Below the pieces are notes generated by a model that saw only the letters and a list, made by a program, of their open reading frames with translations, had not been told where the DNA came from and searched no databases. Shown here piece after piece: positions 47,233-60,361 of a DNA stretch of 64,000 nt (position 1 is the stretch's first letter; the number at the start of each line of letters is the position of its first letter). Position numbers and translations under genes: made by a program. Source of the DNA: Vitis vinifera. Lineage: Eukaryota; Streptophyta; Magnoliopsida; Vitales; Vitaceae. The stretch lies in the NCBI RefSeq assembly GCF_030704535.1, contig NC_081812.1, forward strand, positions 20,311,501-20,375,500, read 5' to 3'.

Positions 47233-49871
47233 ATGTCTTCCACAAAAGCCAGCGCCAAAAAGCGAGCGTTGAATTCTGACGTCTCAAAGTCGGGAAAAAA
47301 ATTGCGGGTTGAAGAAGATGATCTTTTCGATCCAGATCTTTCTAGGTTTGTCTTTCTTTCTTTCTTTGTTTCCTTTCCTTTTCTTTTATTTCTTTATTTT
47401 TTTAATTTTTTAATTTTTTATTGTTAAAGTCTTCAGGATGAATCTTTTATTGATGCTTTGTTTTGGAAGAATTTTTGTTAAGATAGGAATGTTGAAATTC
47501 GCAGTGATCTCAAAGGCATTATGTCTGCGCTGCATCAGATCAGAGAGAAATCTCAGAAGGATGGACAGAAGAAGAATGAAGAGACTATTTCTAGGTTATA
47601 CTTTTACGGTGTTAACCAGATTTGAATTGATTCCATCACTTCGACTCTTGGAAATAATTCTTTATTGATTTTGATTTTTGTTTCAAATAATTAATGATTC
47701 ATAGCTGTATGATTTGATTTTCTGATCTTGCCATTCTGATTATTGTGAAATAATAATCAACCTTGTTTTATTAATTGATTTGGTGAGATTTGAGTGGAAT
47801 CTGTTGATACTCCGTACTCTTAGATCTCTACAGCTTCGATATCCTTCATTTCCTGTTAATAAAGTCCACATCCACAGTAGTTTTACTAAATAATTGTGTA
47901 TTGCTGACAGTTTGTCCACGGAGATGAAGTCTATGATAGATGATTTGAAGTCAAAACTTGAGAAGGAAAGGTGAAAGAGTTCAATAATTCTGCTTTAGAA
48001 ACTGAGTATCTGATTTTTCTCATTCACTTGCAAGCTGCCTTTTTACTTTTGTACGTGTTCCTTTTGAATTAAGCTAATTGGAATTCAATGTTTCACTTTT
48101 CACTGTCAGACAAAGTTTTGCTAAGGCACTTTCAAAGAGCTCAAAAGAGGTCTGTGGAGAACAAATGGACTTTAAATTGGATTTCTGAGGATGGAATTTA
48201 GCCTCATTACTTGATTTTTTTGGTCTTCATACATTTTGTATTTACCAAAAAATGTCTTAGTAGTATACATGGCTTGCCTATTTTTGCAGTGTGAAAATTC
48301 CTTGAAAATTGAGGCTGCCAGGTTCCAGGAAGTTTATGAGAAGTTCTCCAAGGAGAGATCAGCACATTTGCAGGCATTCCAAGGTCCTATATGATTACTT
48401 TAGGTCTTCCTGTAAATTGCACCAGGCACTTAAACAGCATTTCATCACAGGGTACTTATTAATTTTTTGTAAGGTTGAAATGCTCAATAAAACAATTACT
48501 ATTACCTTAGTGAACCTCCAACAGTTTATTTAAGCTAAGAAGATCATGACCTATAAGGGAAATTTCTGCTGGAGATTTGGTTATTAGTAATGGAGTGAAG
48601 GATCAAAGCTCAATCATATAGATATGTACATATTCCTCCTCTTAAAATGTTTTAGCCCCTCGAATCATTGGAATTTACCAGTTACTTGTAATGAAATTCT
48701 CACATTCTGAGAAGAATAGTATATTGCTTGGCTCAAAATCAGTTTATCAAATATCACAACACACCATGTGTTCCACAGTCCACACCGCTATACATAAATA
48801 GGTGGCATTGCTGCTTGTCATGACTTAACATAGTGGTCATTACAATAAGGTTACCTCTTGATGAAATGACATCAGGTTGTTCATTTTGCCGGAGAGATTA
48901 TGGAAAACAGTAATTCATGTCAAGTTTGTTTGTTTCCGTTTTTTTCCCACTAAGTATAATTTTTCCCTTTTTTTCCCACTAAGTACAATTTGTTTGTTTC
49001 CCTTTTTTTCTTCAGCTAAGCATATTCTTCTAACTGCCATAACATTTCACTTTTCACCTTGAAGAATGATAGGTTCTTTTGAAACTTTCTAATATATATT
49101 TATATATATATATATATTGATGTAAAGCATTTATGATGCTGTCATTTAACCCCTTTCCATATGTATATTTCTTGAGGATTAAGGAAGAACTGTGGCTTTT
49201 TTTGTTCAGTGACTGTTGTTTTGTTGAGTGAATCATTAAGGATTTTCCTGCACTACACGTATGCAATTATTGATATTCCCTGTTTAAGATGCATACCAAC
49301 AAAACCTCAAATTGATTAGGACTGCAAAGCTGAAATGCTGATAGGGATATGAAAAAAGAAGTGAAAAAAATCACCGTTTTCTACCAAAAATGTTGATAAA
49401 GAATTTTATTCGTAGTTAGTGCTGACTGTTAGTGGTGTTTGACAGATTCTATATCCAAATTTGAAGAAGAAAAGGAAAGATTGTTCATGCGATATGAACA
49501 ACAAAGTAAGCAAGTTGAACCTTTTCCACCTCTGGATGAAACATGATTCATTAATATATGCTATCATTTATTTCAGGAAAGAAAGAGAAGACTATGATAT
49601 CCGAACACGAGAAAGCTTGTGCAGATAAAATTGCTCGCTTGGAGGAGTCCTTAAAGAAGAAGAAGCAGGTAAACTACTGGTTTATTGAAGTTGGAAGCGC
49701 TTTCTCCTTCCTCTCTCTCTCTCTCTCTCTCCCTCTCCCTCTCATGGAAACAGTTACAAACCACTACTTTCTTTTGGAACCCAGGATGACAAAACTTTCA
49801 ACATTTTGAGGAAAACTTTGGGTTCATTCCTGGGGAATGGTTCTGATGAGGACTTCCCACCTGACGATTGA
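47233..49871 (+). CDS. Coiled-coil protein of unknown function, complete, eight exons
   Basis: A 211-residue protein from exons 47233-47345, 47505-47594, 47911-47970, 48110-48149, 48290-48383, 49446-49505, 49577-49668 and 49785-49871. Lengths sum to 636 nt; every junction is GT-AG and in phase. The N-terminus (about 1-37) is basic and serine/lysine-rich (KASAKKRALNSDVSKSGKK) and could be a nuclear signal. From about 40 to 185 it is an almost continuous charged coiled coil (EMKSMIDDLKSKLEKERQ; KFEEEKERLFMRYEQQRKK). The end is acidic (GSDEDFPPDD). The shape recalls meiotic chromosome-axis or SYCP3-like proteins but I cannot name the family. Intron 7 contains a (CT)n microsatellite (49710-49743). 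Confidence 0.85.
49090..49119. repeat. TA-rich microsatellite in intron 5 of the coiled-coil gene
   Basis: AATATATATTTATATATATATATATATTG-like run; a (TA)n stretch with one interruption. Confidence 0.85.
49710..49743. repeat. (CT)n microsatellite in intron 7 of the coiled-coil gene
   Basis: About 12 CT units followed by CCCT variants, close to the acceptor side of the intron, where it lengthens the pyrimidine-rich region. Confidence 0.9.
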
Positions 49872-52072
49872 AGGTTTCTTCAAAACACCAGTGCTGCAAA
49901 CTAACCAATGTAATGAATCTCTTATTCTTTCCCCAAAGTAGCAGAGTACTGTCCATGAAGAACTCTTCATCATTTCCACAATAATGTGGAAAGAAAAGAC
50001 ACTAAAAATCCTCTGTTGTTTAGATTGCTGTATACCCATCGATGCCAGCCAATGGGATAGTTTGATTTCTACAATAATGAAATGAAAAACACTTAATGGC
50101 TATATTAGTACGTTACTGCATTATAGGCAGCAAAGTTTTTGCCTGAATCTCACTTGGGCAGTGAACCCACAGTGCTATTTCGCCATTGTTGATTTTTGAG
50201 AGCGCCCAGGTATATAAGTCACGGCACTTGGATTTACTGAAAATTCATTTTACATTGGAAGAAACCTCTATTTTAAGCTTCTTTTCTTTTTCCTCTTTTC
50301 TTTTCTTTTTAAATTGCTTTTGTTTTCATAGGCATTCCAAAGGTTCAGGTTTGATCCGAGTTACTAACGGAAGGAAGATAAAGATCAAATACTCAAACAC
50401 CATTATCTTCCCTATCGCTACTGTTATTGTGTACATATGCATATGTAAAGAGAAACAGACCAAACTGATGAAGAGACAGTAGTCACCCACAGGTGTTGTA
50501 GAAGTTGTCTGCTTCCCATTTGCTCTTAGTTTTAGGAAAACAGGAGTGGTTGGGGGCTGAGGAGATTGAAAACGAGATGGAACATCAAGAAATAAAACAC
50601 CACATATCCCCAACGAAAAATGGCATTTAGGATTAGTCGGTTTCTTTCTCTCAATTTGTTTCTTTATTTCCTTCACTGACGTTTTGAGATCTGCTGTTGT
50701 TCCATGCATTTAGGTTTCTCCTCTTATTCTCAGGTTGCTCTGCTCTACAATTCAGGGTTTTGAGACTTTGAATTGTCCGTTTCTTCCCATCCGTATAAAA
50801 AAACTGGGTTTCCGATGCAGCATGTAGACAGTTTTGTTTCTTCCTACCCATGTCAAAATGTCGTGTCGGGTCAACGTCATTTTCATACATTGAATTCGGT
50901 GTTTTGTGTTTTCCCGTTTCTTCTTTCCTCGTAAGTGTTGAGAATTATTAGAAATCTTCGGCCATATCTCCCTTCCGAACGTGTGGTGCCATGTCTCCGT
51001 TTACTCCTCAAAGTTCAGCATTGAAGTCTTTGTTAAAACACAGCTTTTGGGTTCATTGTTAACAAAATCACGGCAACAGCTTGAAGTCTATTTTGGAGGT
51101 GGGCCTCACGTCAGCGAGACCTTGTCATTGTGACCACGGCGTTCGCTGCTTCCAAGTCATAATTTAGATGCATAACTTAAATTATTAAATGAATCAAGCT
51201 TATGTAATTGTTAAGATCTGCTTTTTCATTGATATTATCTTCCTCCTAATTGTATAAGTTTATTATTATCCGATCTAACAGTCAGAATCGATTGTCCAAC
51301 CAAACCCAGTCACCCGCACCTGTTTGGGCCCACGCCGGGCACGAACTTTTTCCTAAATTTCATTTAAAGGTTCCTTTTTTCTTTAATTTTCTTTGGTTTT
51401 TTTCCCCTCTCTTCACACAAGGTCAGACTAAAGCAGAGAAAATCGCGGATCCACTTGCAAGTTGCACCATCTTTCTTTTAAATGAATGTACACGTGATTA
51501 TAATATTTCCCTTTCGTTTTTCTCTTACAAGAAAGACCCATTATTGTAAGGCAACCATAGAAATGGGCAGTCCTACCTAAATTTTGGGTCTTCCCTACAA
51601 CTGTCAGGGATCTTAGCTGTTGTAGGAGATGAACGAATTTCTCTACGAATCACAAAGAAAAAACGGAAATTTAGAGCACTTCCTTTGACCAACTTGGGCA
51701 TCAAATTTTCATGGTCTTTCTCTGCAGCCATCACCCCCACAAATTGGAAAAACCTGCACATACCTTTTCCCAATAGTTCACCCCATAACCGAATAAAACC
51801 ACCAATTGTAACAGGTGTCCTTATTTTGAGGTTGATTGCGTGGAACTTCTGTCTATCATTGATTGGGAAAAAAAGATATTTGACACCTACATGGTCATCG
51901 GATAGTCTATGGTTGCATCGCTTCTTTCGCCTTCTTCAGAGAAAAATAGAGACATTGATCCTTCATGTTGGTTTGGCTCATTTTCTTTACCTGGGTATTG
52001 TAGTATTTTCCCTCAAACTGTTGATTTTGATGACAGAAAGGAGAATGGAAGTTTGAAGAAAAGCATTGAAGA
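49872..52072 (+). promoter_or_regulatory. 3' flank of the coiled-coil gene, then leader/promoter of the PIP5K gene
   Basis: The first part is probably 3' UTR. Between 50500 and 51500 no gene is seen. From about 51600 the composition is that of a plant 5' leader. A 123-codon ORF (51685-52056) ends 16 nt before the PIP5K start; it has no recognisable family and may be part of a leader intron or precede the real transcription start. Confidence 0.4.
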
Positions 52073-55000
52073 ATGAGCAGAGAACATAGCAGTGTGGTGA
52101 AGGCGTGGGAGGCCACGGTCAGGAAGACCCAGGCCGCCGCAAAGAGGCGCGCACACAGCATTTTCGGGACAATTTCTGTGGCCCATGCAGACGATGAGGA
52201 AGAGGAGGAAAGCCAAGAAAGTGGACGTGGAACAGGGGAAATGTACCATGCAGAGAGAGTTCTATGTAATGGGGATTATTATACTGGCCATTGGGCTGAC
52301 AACTTCCCACATGGCCATGGGAAATATCTGTGGACAGATGGGTGCATGTACGTTGGAGAATGGTTTAGGGGCAAAACCATGGGGAAAGGTAAGTTCAGTT
52401 GGCCTTCTGGGGCTACCTATGAAGGGGAATTCAAGAGTGGTTACATGGATGGCAAGGGCACCTATACTGGGAACAATGGGGATACCTATAGGGGTCAGTG
52501 GGTAATGAACTTAAGGCATGGCCGTGGTATTAAAAGTTATGTCAATGGAGATTTGTATGATGGGGAATGGCGACGTGGGTTGCAAGAAGGCCATGGGAAA
52601 TATCAATGGAAGAACGGGAATCAATATATAGGTGAATGGAAGAATGGGGTTATTTGCGGTAAGGGGACAATGATTTGGACGAGTGGGAATCGGTATGATG
52701 GGTACTGGGAAGATGGGTTACCTAAGGGAAATGGAACTTTCAGATGGGCAGATGGGAGTTTCTATATGGGCAACTGGAGCAAGGATCCTGATGAACAAAA
52801 TGGGACTTATTATCCATCCGGGGTGTCGCCAGAGGCAACTCTTGAATGGGATCCTCAACAGGTGTTCAACGTTGATTTGAGTGATTGTAAGATTTGTCCT
52901 GGGGAGAAGGTCTCTATAATGCCATCACAGAAGAAGCTTGCTGTTTGGAGGTCTTCAAAGGCTGTAGATTCAAGTGTTAGGCCAAGGAGAATGTCGGTGG
53001 ATGGGAGGGTAAGTCCAGGTGCAATGAATATGTGGGACGATGGGGATTGTAGTTTTGATAGTACTGATGGTGATTCAATAATGGGAAATTTTGATGAGAG
53101 TCTGCTGGACGCTGGGCAGCAGAATAGACCACCAAGGATCGTAAAAAGACAAGGAGAGACAATTTCGAAGGGCCACAAAAACTATGAATTGATGCTTAAT
53201 CTGCAGTTGGGAATTAGGTATTACTTAATAATAACTTTTATCCTCATTTGTTCATGTGTTCATTTACTTATTTGTTTTTTAATGTTGGTGGATTCCCAAT
53301 GTAGTTGAACTGGTTTTGTTGAATTGTCATTTTGCGTTCTTTGGCTTGTTCAGAATATATAGTTGGCTTTTGTTTGAACCAGGCTGTATGAATAGCTTGC
53401 AAAATGCCCAAAGTTGAATTCTTTCAACCCCAAATCCGGTACTAATATTTGATGATACAGAATAAAATTAAGTGCTCTGCCTTTTACTTTCATTTCTCAT
53501 CCTTCCCCTTTTTCCTACAGAATAAATCCTAGTCCTACCATGTGGAGATGTTTCCTTTTTATCTATTAGGATACTTTGATCGTACTCAAGACTATTAAAG
53601 AGAACATTAACAACAAAGTTCAAGTTTATTATGACCAATTTCAACGTCAAGCTTACTTTTCATCCAACTTCAGTTGACAAATCTCGTTATTCTGTTCACA
53701 TTCTTTCTAGTCGTGAGCTGATTTGTTATTAATCCAATTACTGCACTGTTTCATCACTCATTATCAGTATGTGGAGTGATTGCACAGGCATTCTGTTGGA
53801 AGACCTGCTCCAGTGGCATCCCTTGATTTGAAGGCTTCAGCTTTTGACCCTAAGGAAAAAGTATGGACAAGATTTCCTCCTGAAGGATCCAAATACACTC
53901 CACCCCACCAGTCCTCTGAATTTAAATGGAAGGATTACTGCCCTTTAGTTTTCAGGTCAGTCCTTGCAACATATTTTGTTCTTGCCAATGAGTTATTCCT
54001 TTGTAACTTAACTAATATGTGATTACCATGGCCACAACTTGCATCAGGCCTGAATTACAGGCATGGGTTCTTCAGCACCATTACTTGGCTTGATGCTCAA
54101 GAATGGTATGCTTGAAATACATCCATGCTTGATAACAGGAGATTGTTAATTTACCCAAAAAGAACAGTATGCTAGGATGGTGTAGCAAAAATAATTTGGC
54201 TGAATCAGATTGTAAAGACCATATATCATTTCATTCTAATTTTCAAAGACATTTTATTGAAGGTGGAATTGATCTATTACGGGGTTAATATGCAGAATCT
54301 CCTGCACAAGGAAGAAGATGTCTGTTGAAAATTAAAGTTCTTAGTTTGTGAATTTTTCCTTAATTAGCTGTTGTAATTTGTGTTCAGGACTCTAAGGAAG
54401 TTGTTCAAGGTGGATCCAGCTGATTACATGATATCCATATGTGGAAACGATGCCCTTCGAGAACTCTCTTCTCCAGGGAAAAGTGGAAGCTTCTTTTACT
54501 TGACCAATGATGATCGGTACATGATAAAAACAATGAAGAAATCAGAAGTAAAGGTGAGATTTTTATGTCATGGCTTATGCTTGTGCCTGAAATCATACTT
54601 CTTTCCTCTAATCTGAATGCGTCTCATTTTTTTAATCCATAGGTGCTTCTAAGGATGCTTTCTGCCTATTATAACCATGTTCGAGCCTTTGAGAATACCC
54701 TAGTGACCAAATTTTATGGTCTGCATTGCGTGAAGTTAACTGGGCCTACCCAGAAGAAGGTAAATTAGAGCAAAAGCACGTGATGAATTATCTCCAATGT
54801 CATGAATTTATGTTGTTGATGAATCCAGGTTCGCTTTATCATTATGGGGAATCTTTTCTGTTCTGAATATACCATTCATAGACGTTTTGACTTGAAAGGG
54901 TCTTCCCTTGGCCGCACAACTGATAAGGCTGAGGCAGAGATTGATGAAACTACTATCCTCAAAGACCTTGATCTTAACTTTATATTCCGACTGCAGAAAT

Positions 55001-56353
55001 CATGGTTCCAAGAGTTCCGCAGGTGAAATTTAGTTTGAATCCTTTGATTTTTAATGCTCCATTTGATTAGCATCTTGCTATGGTATAAATCAATGCCAAA
55101 TTGTGATTGTAAGATTCCAAATCCTCTCTTTTTTTCTCCTCCTGTCTCCTTTGTCTTGAGCAGAATGTCTGTTTTACAGGCAAATTGATAGGGACTGTGA
55201 GTTTCTCGAACAGGAGAGAATTATGGACTATAGTCTTCTGGTGGGGCTTCATTTCCTAGAGAAATCAATGGCTGGGGATTTGATTCCCTCTGGAGCTAGA
55301 ACCCCTATTGGTTTTTTCTTATCCTTGCTAAATAATATTCTTTGTATTTCAGTTTCATTCTTGCTTATCAAACAATAAACATTTTTCCTCACTTTCTTGC
55401 AGGTGACTCAGAGCCTGAAGGAGCCCCTCAGCTTTCCAGGGTAGACATGGATCAGCTTCTTGTAGACCCCTCATGGTAAAAATGTTTCTATACTAATCAG
55501 TTTTCAGGATTATTTAGATATGCATGCCCAAGTTTTCTTCTCTAGTATCTCGTGTGGTCATGATAATGCATGCCTCGACCATTGTTTTCAGACGCCAAAC
55601 AAAAGGGGGAGGAAAAAAGAAAAGAAAAGAAAAAGATACTACATTTACCAATAATTAAATCATAACCATTGAGAGGCTAACGATGTCCTTGAAACTCCCT
55701 TCAAGAAGCATCCCTTTTTGCCAACAAATTGTGCCCCAATATCAACCAATACATGGCCCAAGAGAAACCATAGCTACTCAAAAGAGATTTGCAGCATCAA
55801 GCCTCCTGGCTTCCCTGAGCCCTGTCTACAGAGCAAGAGTTTCCCTGAGCAGGCAGCCTATCCCAATTTGACCCAGATAACATGGGGAGAGTTCAGCTTG
55901 ACCTGTTACTTGAATGATTATGAACTCAAAAGGAAAAAAAAAAAAAGATTGCTAGGGGTGAAAAAATGAGATACAACAGCCAGTGAATTGTTGCTAGTTT
56001 CTTCATTGTTCAACTTTCCTGGAGTGTTGGTTGTGAGTATAAACTTGTTCAATGAGCATTGCAGGTGGGCTAGCGTTAAATTGGGGCAGAACATGCCTGC
56101 ACGGGTGGAGAAGACGGTGAGAAGAAATGACTGGGAATTTCAACAAACAGGGGAACCAACTGGGGAGTTTTTTGGAGTTGTGATGTTCTTTGGTGTCATT
56201 GATATACTTCAAGATTATGACATTAGCAAGAAGCTTGAGCATGCATACAAGTCCATCCAATATGATCCAACCTCAATATCAGCTGTTGATCCAAAACAAT
56301 ATTCAAAGCGGTTTCGTGATTTTATATTCAAAATTTTTGCTGAAGATCCTTGA
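52073..56353 (+). CDS. PIP5K6: Phosphatidylinositol 4-phosphate 5-kinase (PIP5K4/5/6 type), complete
   Basis: A 760-residue kinase that makes phosphatidylinositol 4,5-bisphosphate at the plasma membrane. Exons: 52073-53217, 53788-53955, 54388-54553, 54643-54759, 54829-55022, 55180-55310, 55403-55475, 56065-56353 (2283 nt). Eight MORN repeats (YTGHW, YVGEW, YEGEF, YRGQW, YDGEW, YIGEW, YDGYW, YMGNW) occupy roughly residues 65-255. The kinase domain begins in exon 2; it has a glycine loop ([10 protein letters not shown], about 466-475), ATP-site Lys485, catalytic IMDYSLL (Asp613), and an activation loop [12 protein letters not shown] near the end. All key residues are present. The N-terminus ([18 protein letters not shown]) is the usual start of this subgroup. 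Arabidopsis PIP5K4, 5 and 6 act in pollen-tube and clathrin-dependent growth; exact orthology is unresolved. Confidence 0.95.
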
Positions 56354-57905
56354 AAGCTTAGCGCCTAAGCCACCTCTCACTCTCTTCTCAGTGTTGCTGG
56401 TGGTTTCGCTGGGTTGCCTGATGAGCATGCCCTGTATATTCACAGGTCTACTGACCAGCAAAGAAGTACCATTGTGGCTGTTAACTCCACCTACTGGAGT
56501 TGAGTCTTTGGGTAACTTGCATTGGTCTTTCCCTTCCCCATTCTATGCTTTCCTTCTTTCTATATAATTGCTAAAGATATACCATGTTTTGGTAAAGTTA
56601 TAGAAAATGTTGTAAACATAAGCAGCAGAAATTAATTGTCATCCAACTGTAAAGGATATCCCAAGGATGTAAACATGTATCACGATATATTCAATTTTCA
56701 ACCAATTCTTTTCTCGGGGACTCATAAAGGAAACTGTCGGCATGTTACTTGGAGAAATGCTTTTGAAATAGGAAAGAAACCCTTATGCTCAGTTTGGTTG
56801 CCAAGGAGAGGAAGGACAAGAGCGACAATTGGGAATGGCATTCAAATTTCAGATGCTTATGGGATTCCATTTCTTTTCTCCATCTTGTCATCAACCAATC
56901 ACAAGATTTATGTGAACAAACTTCCCAACAAGGCCAATAATCAATATGTTGTTGGGGTTGTGTCCCCTCTTCTGAGAAGGTTGCCTCCATGTGTGGTTTA
57001 TGCAGTGTATGGTTTCTGTGCCAACTAGTGTTTGGCACAGAAAACCTAGGATTCCATTAATGGTGGGATATCTACGAAAGAATATCATATTCCACCTCTC
57101 CCTTCTTTTTTTCCTTTTTTTTTTTTCCATTTATTTTTTATTTCTTTTCAAAATTTTGGATCCAAACACACTTTTTCCCATGAAAACAAAAATACAGCCA
57201 TATGTGACGAATGAAAATTGGACGTGTCCCCCAAAAAAAGGGTTTATGCTAGGCTCAGAGGCATCGGTTATAGAGAGCTAAGTTTGGATAAAAGAAGAAA
57301 AGTAGAATCCCAATGGGCAGCTCCGGCTTGGTTTGTTGAAGAGACCATCAAAATGATGGTTGATAAATTGCTTCAAAATTTGAACCTTTTCCCCACTGCA
57401 CTCCCACTCAAAGCATGTGACACATAACCAAGAGACGAGACTGTCAAATTGTTGTCACTTGAGTTTTTCCACTAGGCATTGAAGCATCTTAAACATCAAG
57501 TAAAGAAGGTGACACAGGTGGATTTTTTATTATTTTGGGTATCATCTAGAGTGGTTGGAGGCCCCACTCATGCATGATTACCATCCTATCTAATGTATCT
57601 CATGCGTCCCCTGCAGGCCGGTTCTTTATCATTGGTCAACCGTCATTCTGTCCTATTCCTATTGAATTTTAAGTTAATAACCATTTGAGGATATTACATA
57701 AGATTCCTACTTCCATACCAAATCCTGTGCTTGGAGGCCCCACGTCCAGTCCTATTACTCTCAAGGCTAAGAGTCGAGTGAGTAGGAGTCTTTTGGCAGT
57801 CAGTTTAAGAAACACATCCCGCTTAAAAAGTGATTTATATTTGATAAAATTAATGAAACATTTTTAGAATTTAAAAAATTCTTTTATAATGTTAAAAAAC
57901 ACTTA
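56354..57905. other. 3' UTR of the PIP5K gene, then intergenic DNA
   Basis: The sequence after the stop codon is genic in composition up to about 56600. The longer ORFs (56636-57028 and on the minus strand) are shadows without a family. Near 56790 CTCAGTTTGGTTGCCAAGGA resembles the end of an inverted-repeat element, but the second end was not found. Confidence 0.4.
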
Positions 57906-58180
57906 GATGTGTTTTTTTTTTACTTAATTTTAAATAAAATTTTAATGCTTAATAATATTAAATATAAGATTATTTATTTTTATAATATTTTATTTTTATT
58001 AAGTATTAAAAAGTAAAGAAAAATCAATATATTGTTTTTTTATTTAAAAAAAATTACATATTTTAACTTTTTTATTCAGTAAAAAGTTTATAATAAGTTA
58101 TAAAAAAATAGAAAAACAAACGATCTAAATTCTAAAAACAAATTACTTTCAACAAAAAGCAAAAAAAAAAAACACCCTTT
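57906..58180. mobile_element. Tourist-like MITE, family A, opposite orientation
   Basis: Reverse-oriented relative to the 20325 copy: TTAATACTTAATAAAAATAAAA appears here as its reverse complement, and ATAAGTTATAAAAAAATAGA corresponds to the internal CTTATTATAAAC stretch. Ends GATGTGTTTTTTTTTTAC and AAAAAACACCC are inverted repeats. Confidence 0.65.
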
Positions 58181-60227
58181 TAGTGTTTTCTAAAATTACA
58201 TTTTATAAATGATTCCTTTAAAAACACAAATATTTTGCAACGTTTACTTGAAACATTTTAATAAAATTATTTTTAGTAAAAATATTTTTTTAAAATTCTT
58301 TAGAAAGAAATATAAATGGTTTTTCTAATTTTTAAAAATGCACTCTAAATTTTGCCAAACCCTACCAAATTTTTCTTTGAAAGAGTTTTTTAAAACTAGA
58401 ATCATGGCGCCTAAGGCACAAAAGTATTCTATAACTTGACTTAATATGCATATCAATTTTATATAATATGATCTAAAATCCAGTCCAGTCAATAAAAAAT
58501 TTAAATATCAAACATTTAAGACAGTCATTCAATAAAAAAAAATACTATATAAATTTGAATATATAATTAAAAATTTCAATAATAAAAGTGTTTAAAAATG
58601 AAAAGTAAAGTAGCACAAGCCCATGTCTTGATAAGCCAAGCAATATGACTGGGGAGAGATTGCGTCTTAAGCCGAGCTTTAAGCGCGCCTTTTAAAACTA
58701 TGGCTAGAATTGCTTTCTAAACACTATGGGGCATAATGATTAATGATTTGATCTGTACCCTGCCACATATGTTATAAATCTATTTCTTCACTATGTTATA
58801 AACAACTAGGTGACCCAATAAAGTGGCATCCCACCGCTAGGAAAGGGGCCTAAAAAATACTGGAGCAAAAAACAGACCCCTCGACTAAGCAGCTGCAAAG
58901 AAAAATATACACGCAACATATACCAATCCAAAACACAGGCAATGCAAGTTAATTAAAATAGAAGCTCTAAGTCTGACCCTGAGGTCAACTGTTCAACACA
59001 AAATAAATGTGTATATCATGTGGAGTCAACACAAGAAGCAAAATGACATTATTAATACGGATTAAACCAGTAACCATATAAGTCGAAATACCCTGATGCA
59101 AACCCCAATGCATCTCTACTCGCAGGCTTTATTATTATCTAACGTGCTTGTTCCCACTTCACAATATCCAAACATTTACCCAGAACATTTTTCCATAACC
59201 ATTTTAAGATTTGATCCCTTGAGAAAGTTTTAGGCAGCTAAAATAACCTGCCCAAACATCTACCTTACGATATTCACATGCCTGCTGCTTCTCATCGCAA
59301 TGATCCTCAGTCAAGTAAGAACAGCAAGCACTTCATTCCATGTGAATTCCAATACTGGCACAACCCATGCAATATATCTGCAACAATATATGGCAAACTT
59401 ATCCAACCAGGTAAGACGCTTTTCATTCAGGCATTTCCCATTTCCCACCCTTTTCCTTCCATAATCTCCATTCACCAGTCTGGAAAGCTCAGCACATGCT
59501 GTATAGACAAAATGAAAAACTTATTTAGCACAGTTATTTAGCATTGAAGAAATTCATCAATACTGAATATAAAGAAATGACAATGCACAACTGACAGTGG
59601 ACCCAAATATGTAACTTCGGATACTGATTGCCCCAATCATAAACAGCTCATATTTTGATTGCATCTTAATTAATCATTGAATGCAGTTCCAACTTCAACA
59701 CTATAAAATTAGCACATAAATTAACTGACACTTTTGGCACAGAGAAATATATCCACGCTTATTTAGACTTCCAAAATTCCTGTATAACCTAATTGCAACA
59801 AGTAAAACATTTTCTAAATACTACTCTTCATTAATCCTGTGCTGAGTTCATCTGTCTTTGATGAATTATCACAGCACTATAGCAAAAAATCTGTCACACC
59901 AAAATCAAGATGATAATCCATCCTCTTACTTTTAGAAGACAAATAAAATAGTAAAAATCATCACAGGCATAAAAGTCAATATGGGGTGGGTTGGGGGGGA
60001 ACATCAAACAATTAGGATCACTGATGAGGACATGCACCCTCTCAATGAAAAAATTAAATTAAAAAAAAAAAAAAACTGCACGGGCATGAATCTGAGTTGC
60101 AAAACTACCAATGGATACAACACATGTTTATGCATTTATATTAACCAAGAGCTTGAGGTAGCTGGACAGATAAATAGATTGAAAAAAAAAAAAAAAAACA
60201 AGGGAACACAGAGAGTAAGTGACAGAC
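58181..60227. other. Intergenic DNA and far 3' end of SMG7
   Basis: AT-rich to about 58750, genic-like composition afterwards. The last SMG7 UTR exon should lie here on the minus strand, but I cannot place its acceptor. No other gene is recognisable. Confidence 0.4.
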
Positions 60228-60361
60228 CTGTTAGCAAGCAAGCGCCCGCAACACTCCAAGAACATGCATGGTCCAACAGAAACTTAACAAGACTAGCAGG
60301 ACTGCAAAGCGGAGGCTGAACTTGGTTGCACCAAGCTACAGGATGCTCACACCAATAGAGC
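60228..60361 (-). other. Probable spliced 3' UTR exon of SMG7
   Basis: On the minus strand TTTTGTAAAG precedes a block starting GCTCTATTGGTGTG at 60361, and the block ends in GCTAACAG at 60228 followed by a GTCTGTC donor. The preceding donor lies at 60543 (GTAGATG|GTAAGAG), only 20 nt after the stop codon. Two introns downstream of the stop codon follow; the second exon junction lies about 154 nt past the stop codon. Confidence 0.6.

Noticed and set aside
51907-53178. Several minus-strand ORFs across PIP5K exon 1
   Set aside because: Antisense shadows of a long GC-richer exon.
55476-56064. 62- and 83-codon ORFs in PIP5K intron 7
   Set aside because: Inside an intron with correct splice sites; sequence is A-rich at the sides and matches no family.
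56636-57028. 130-codon ORF downstream of PIP5K
   Set aside because: No recognised domain, stops on both sides, likely 3' flank or old repeat.
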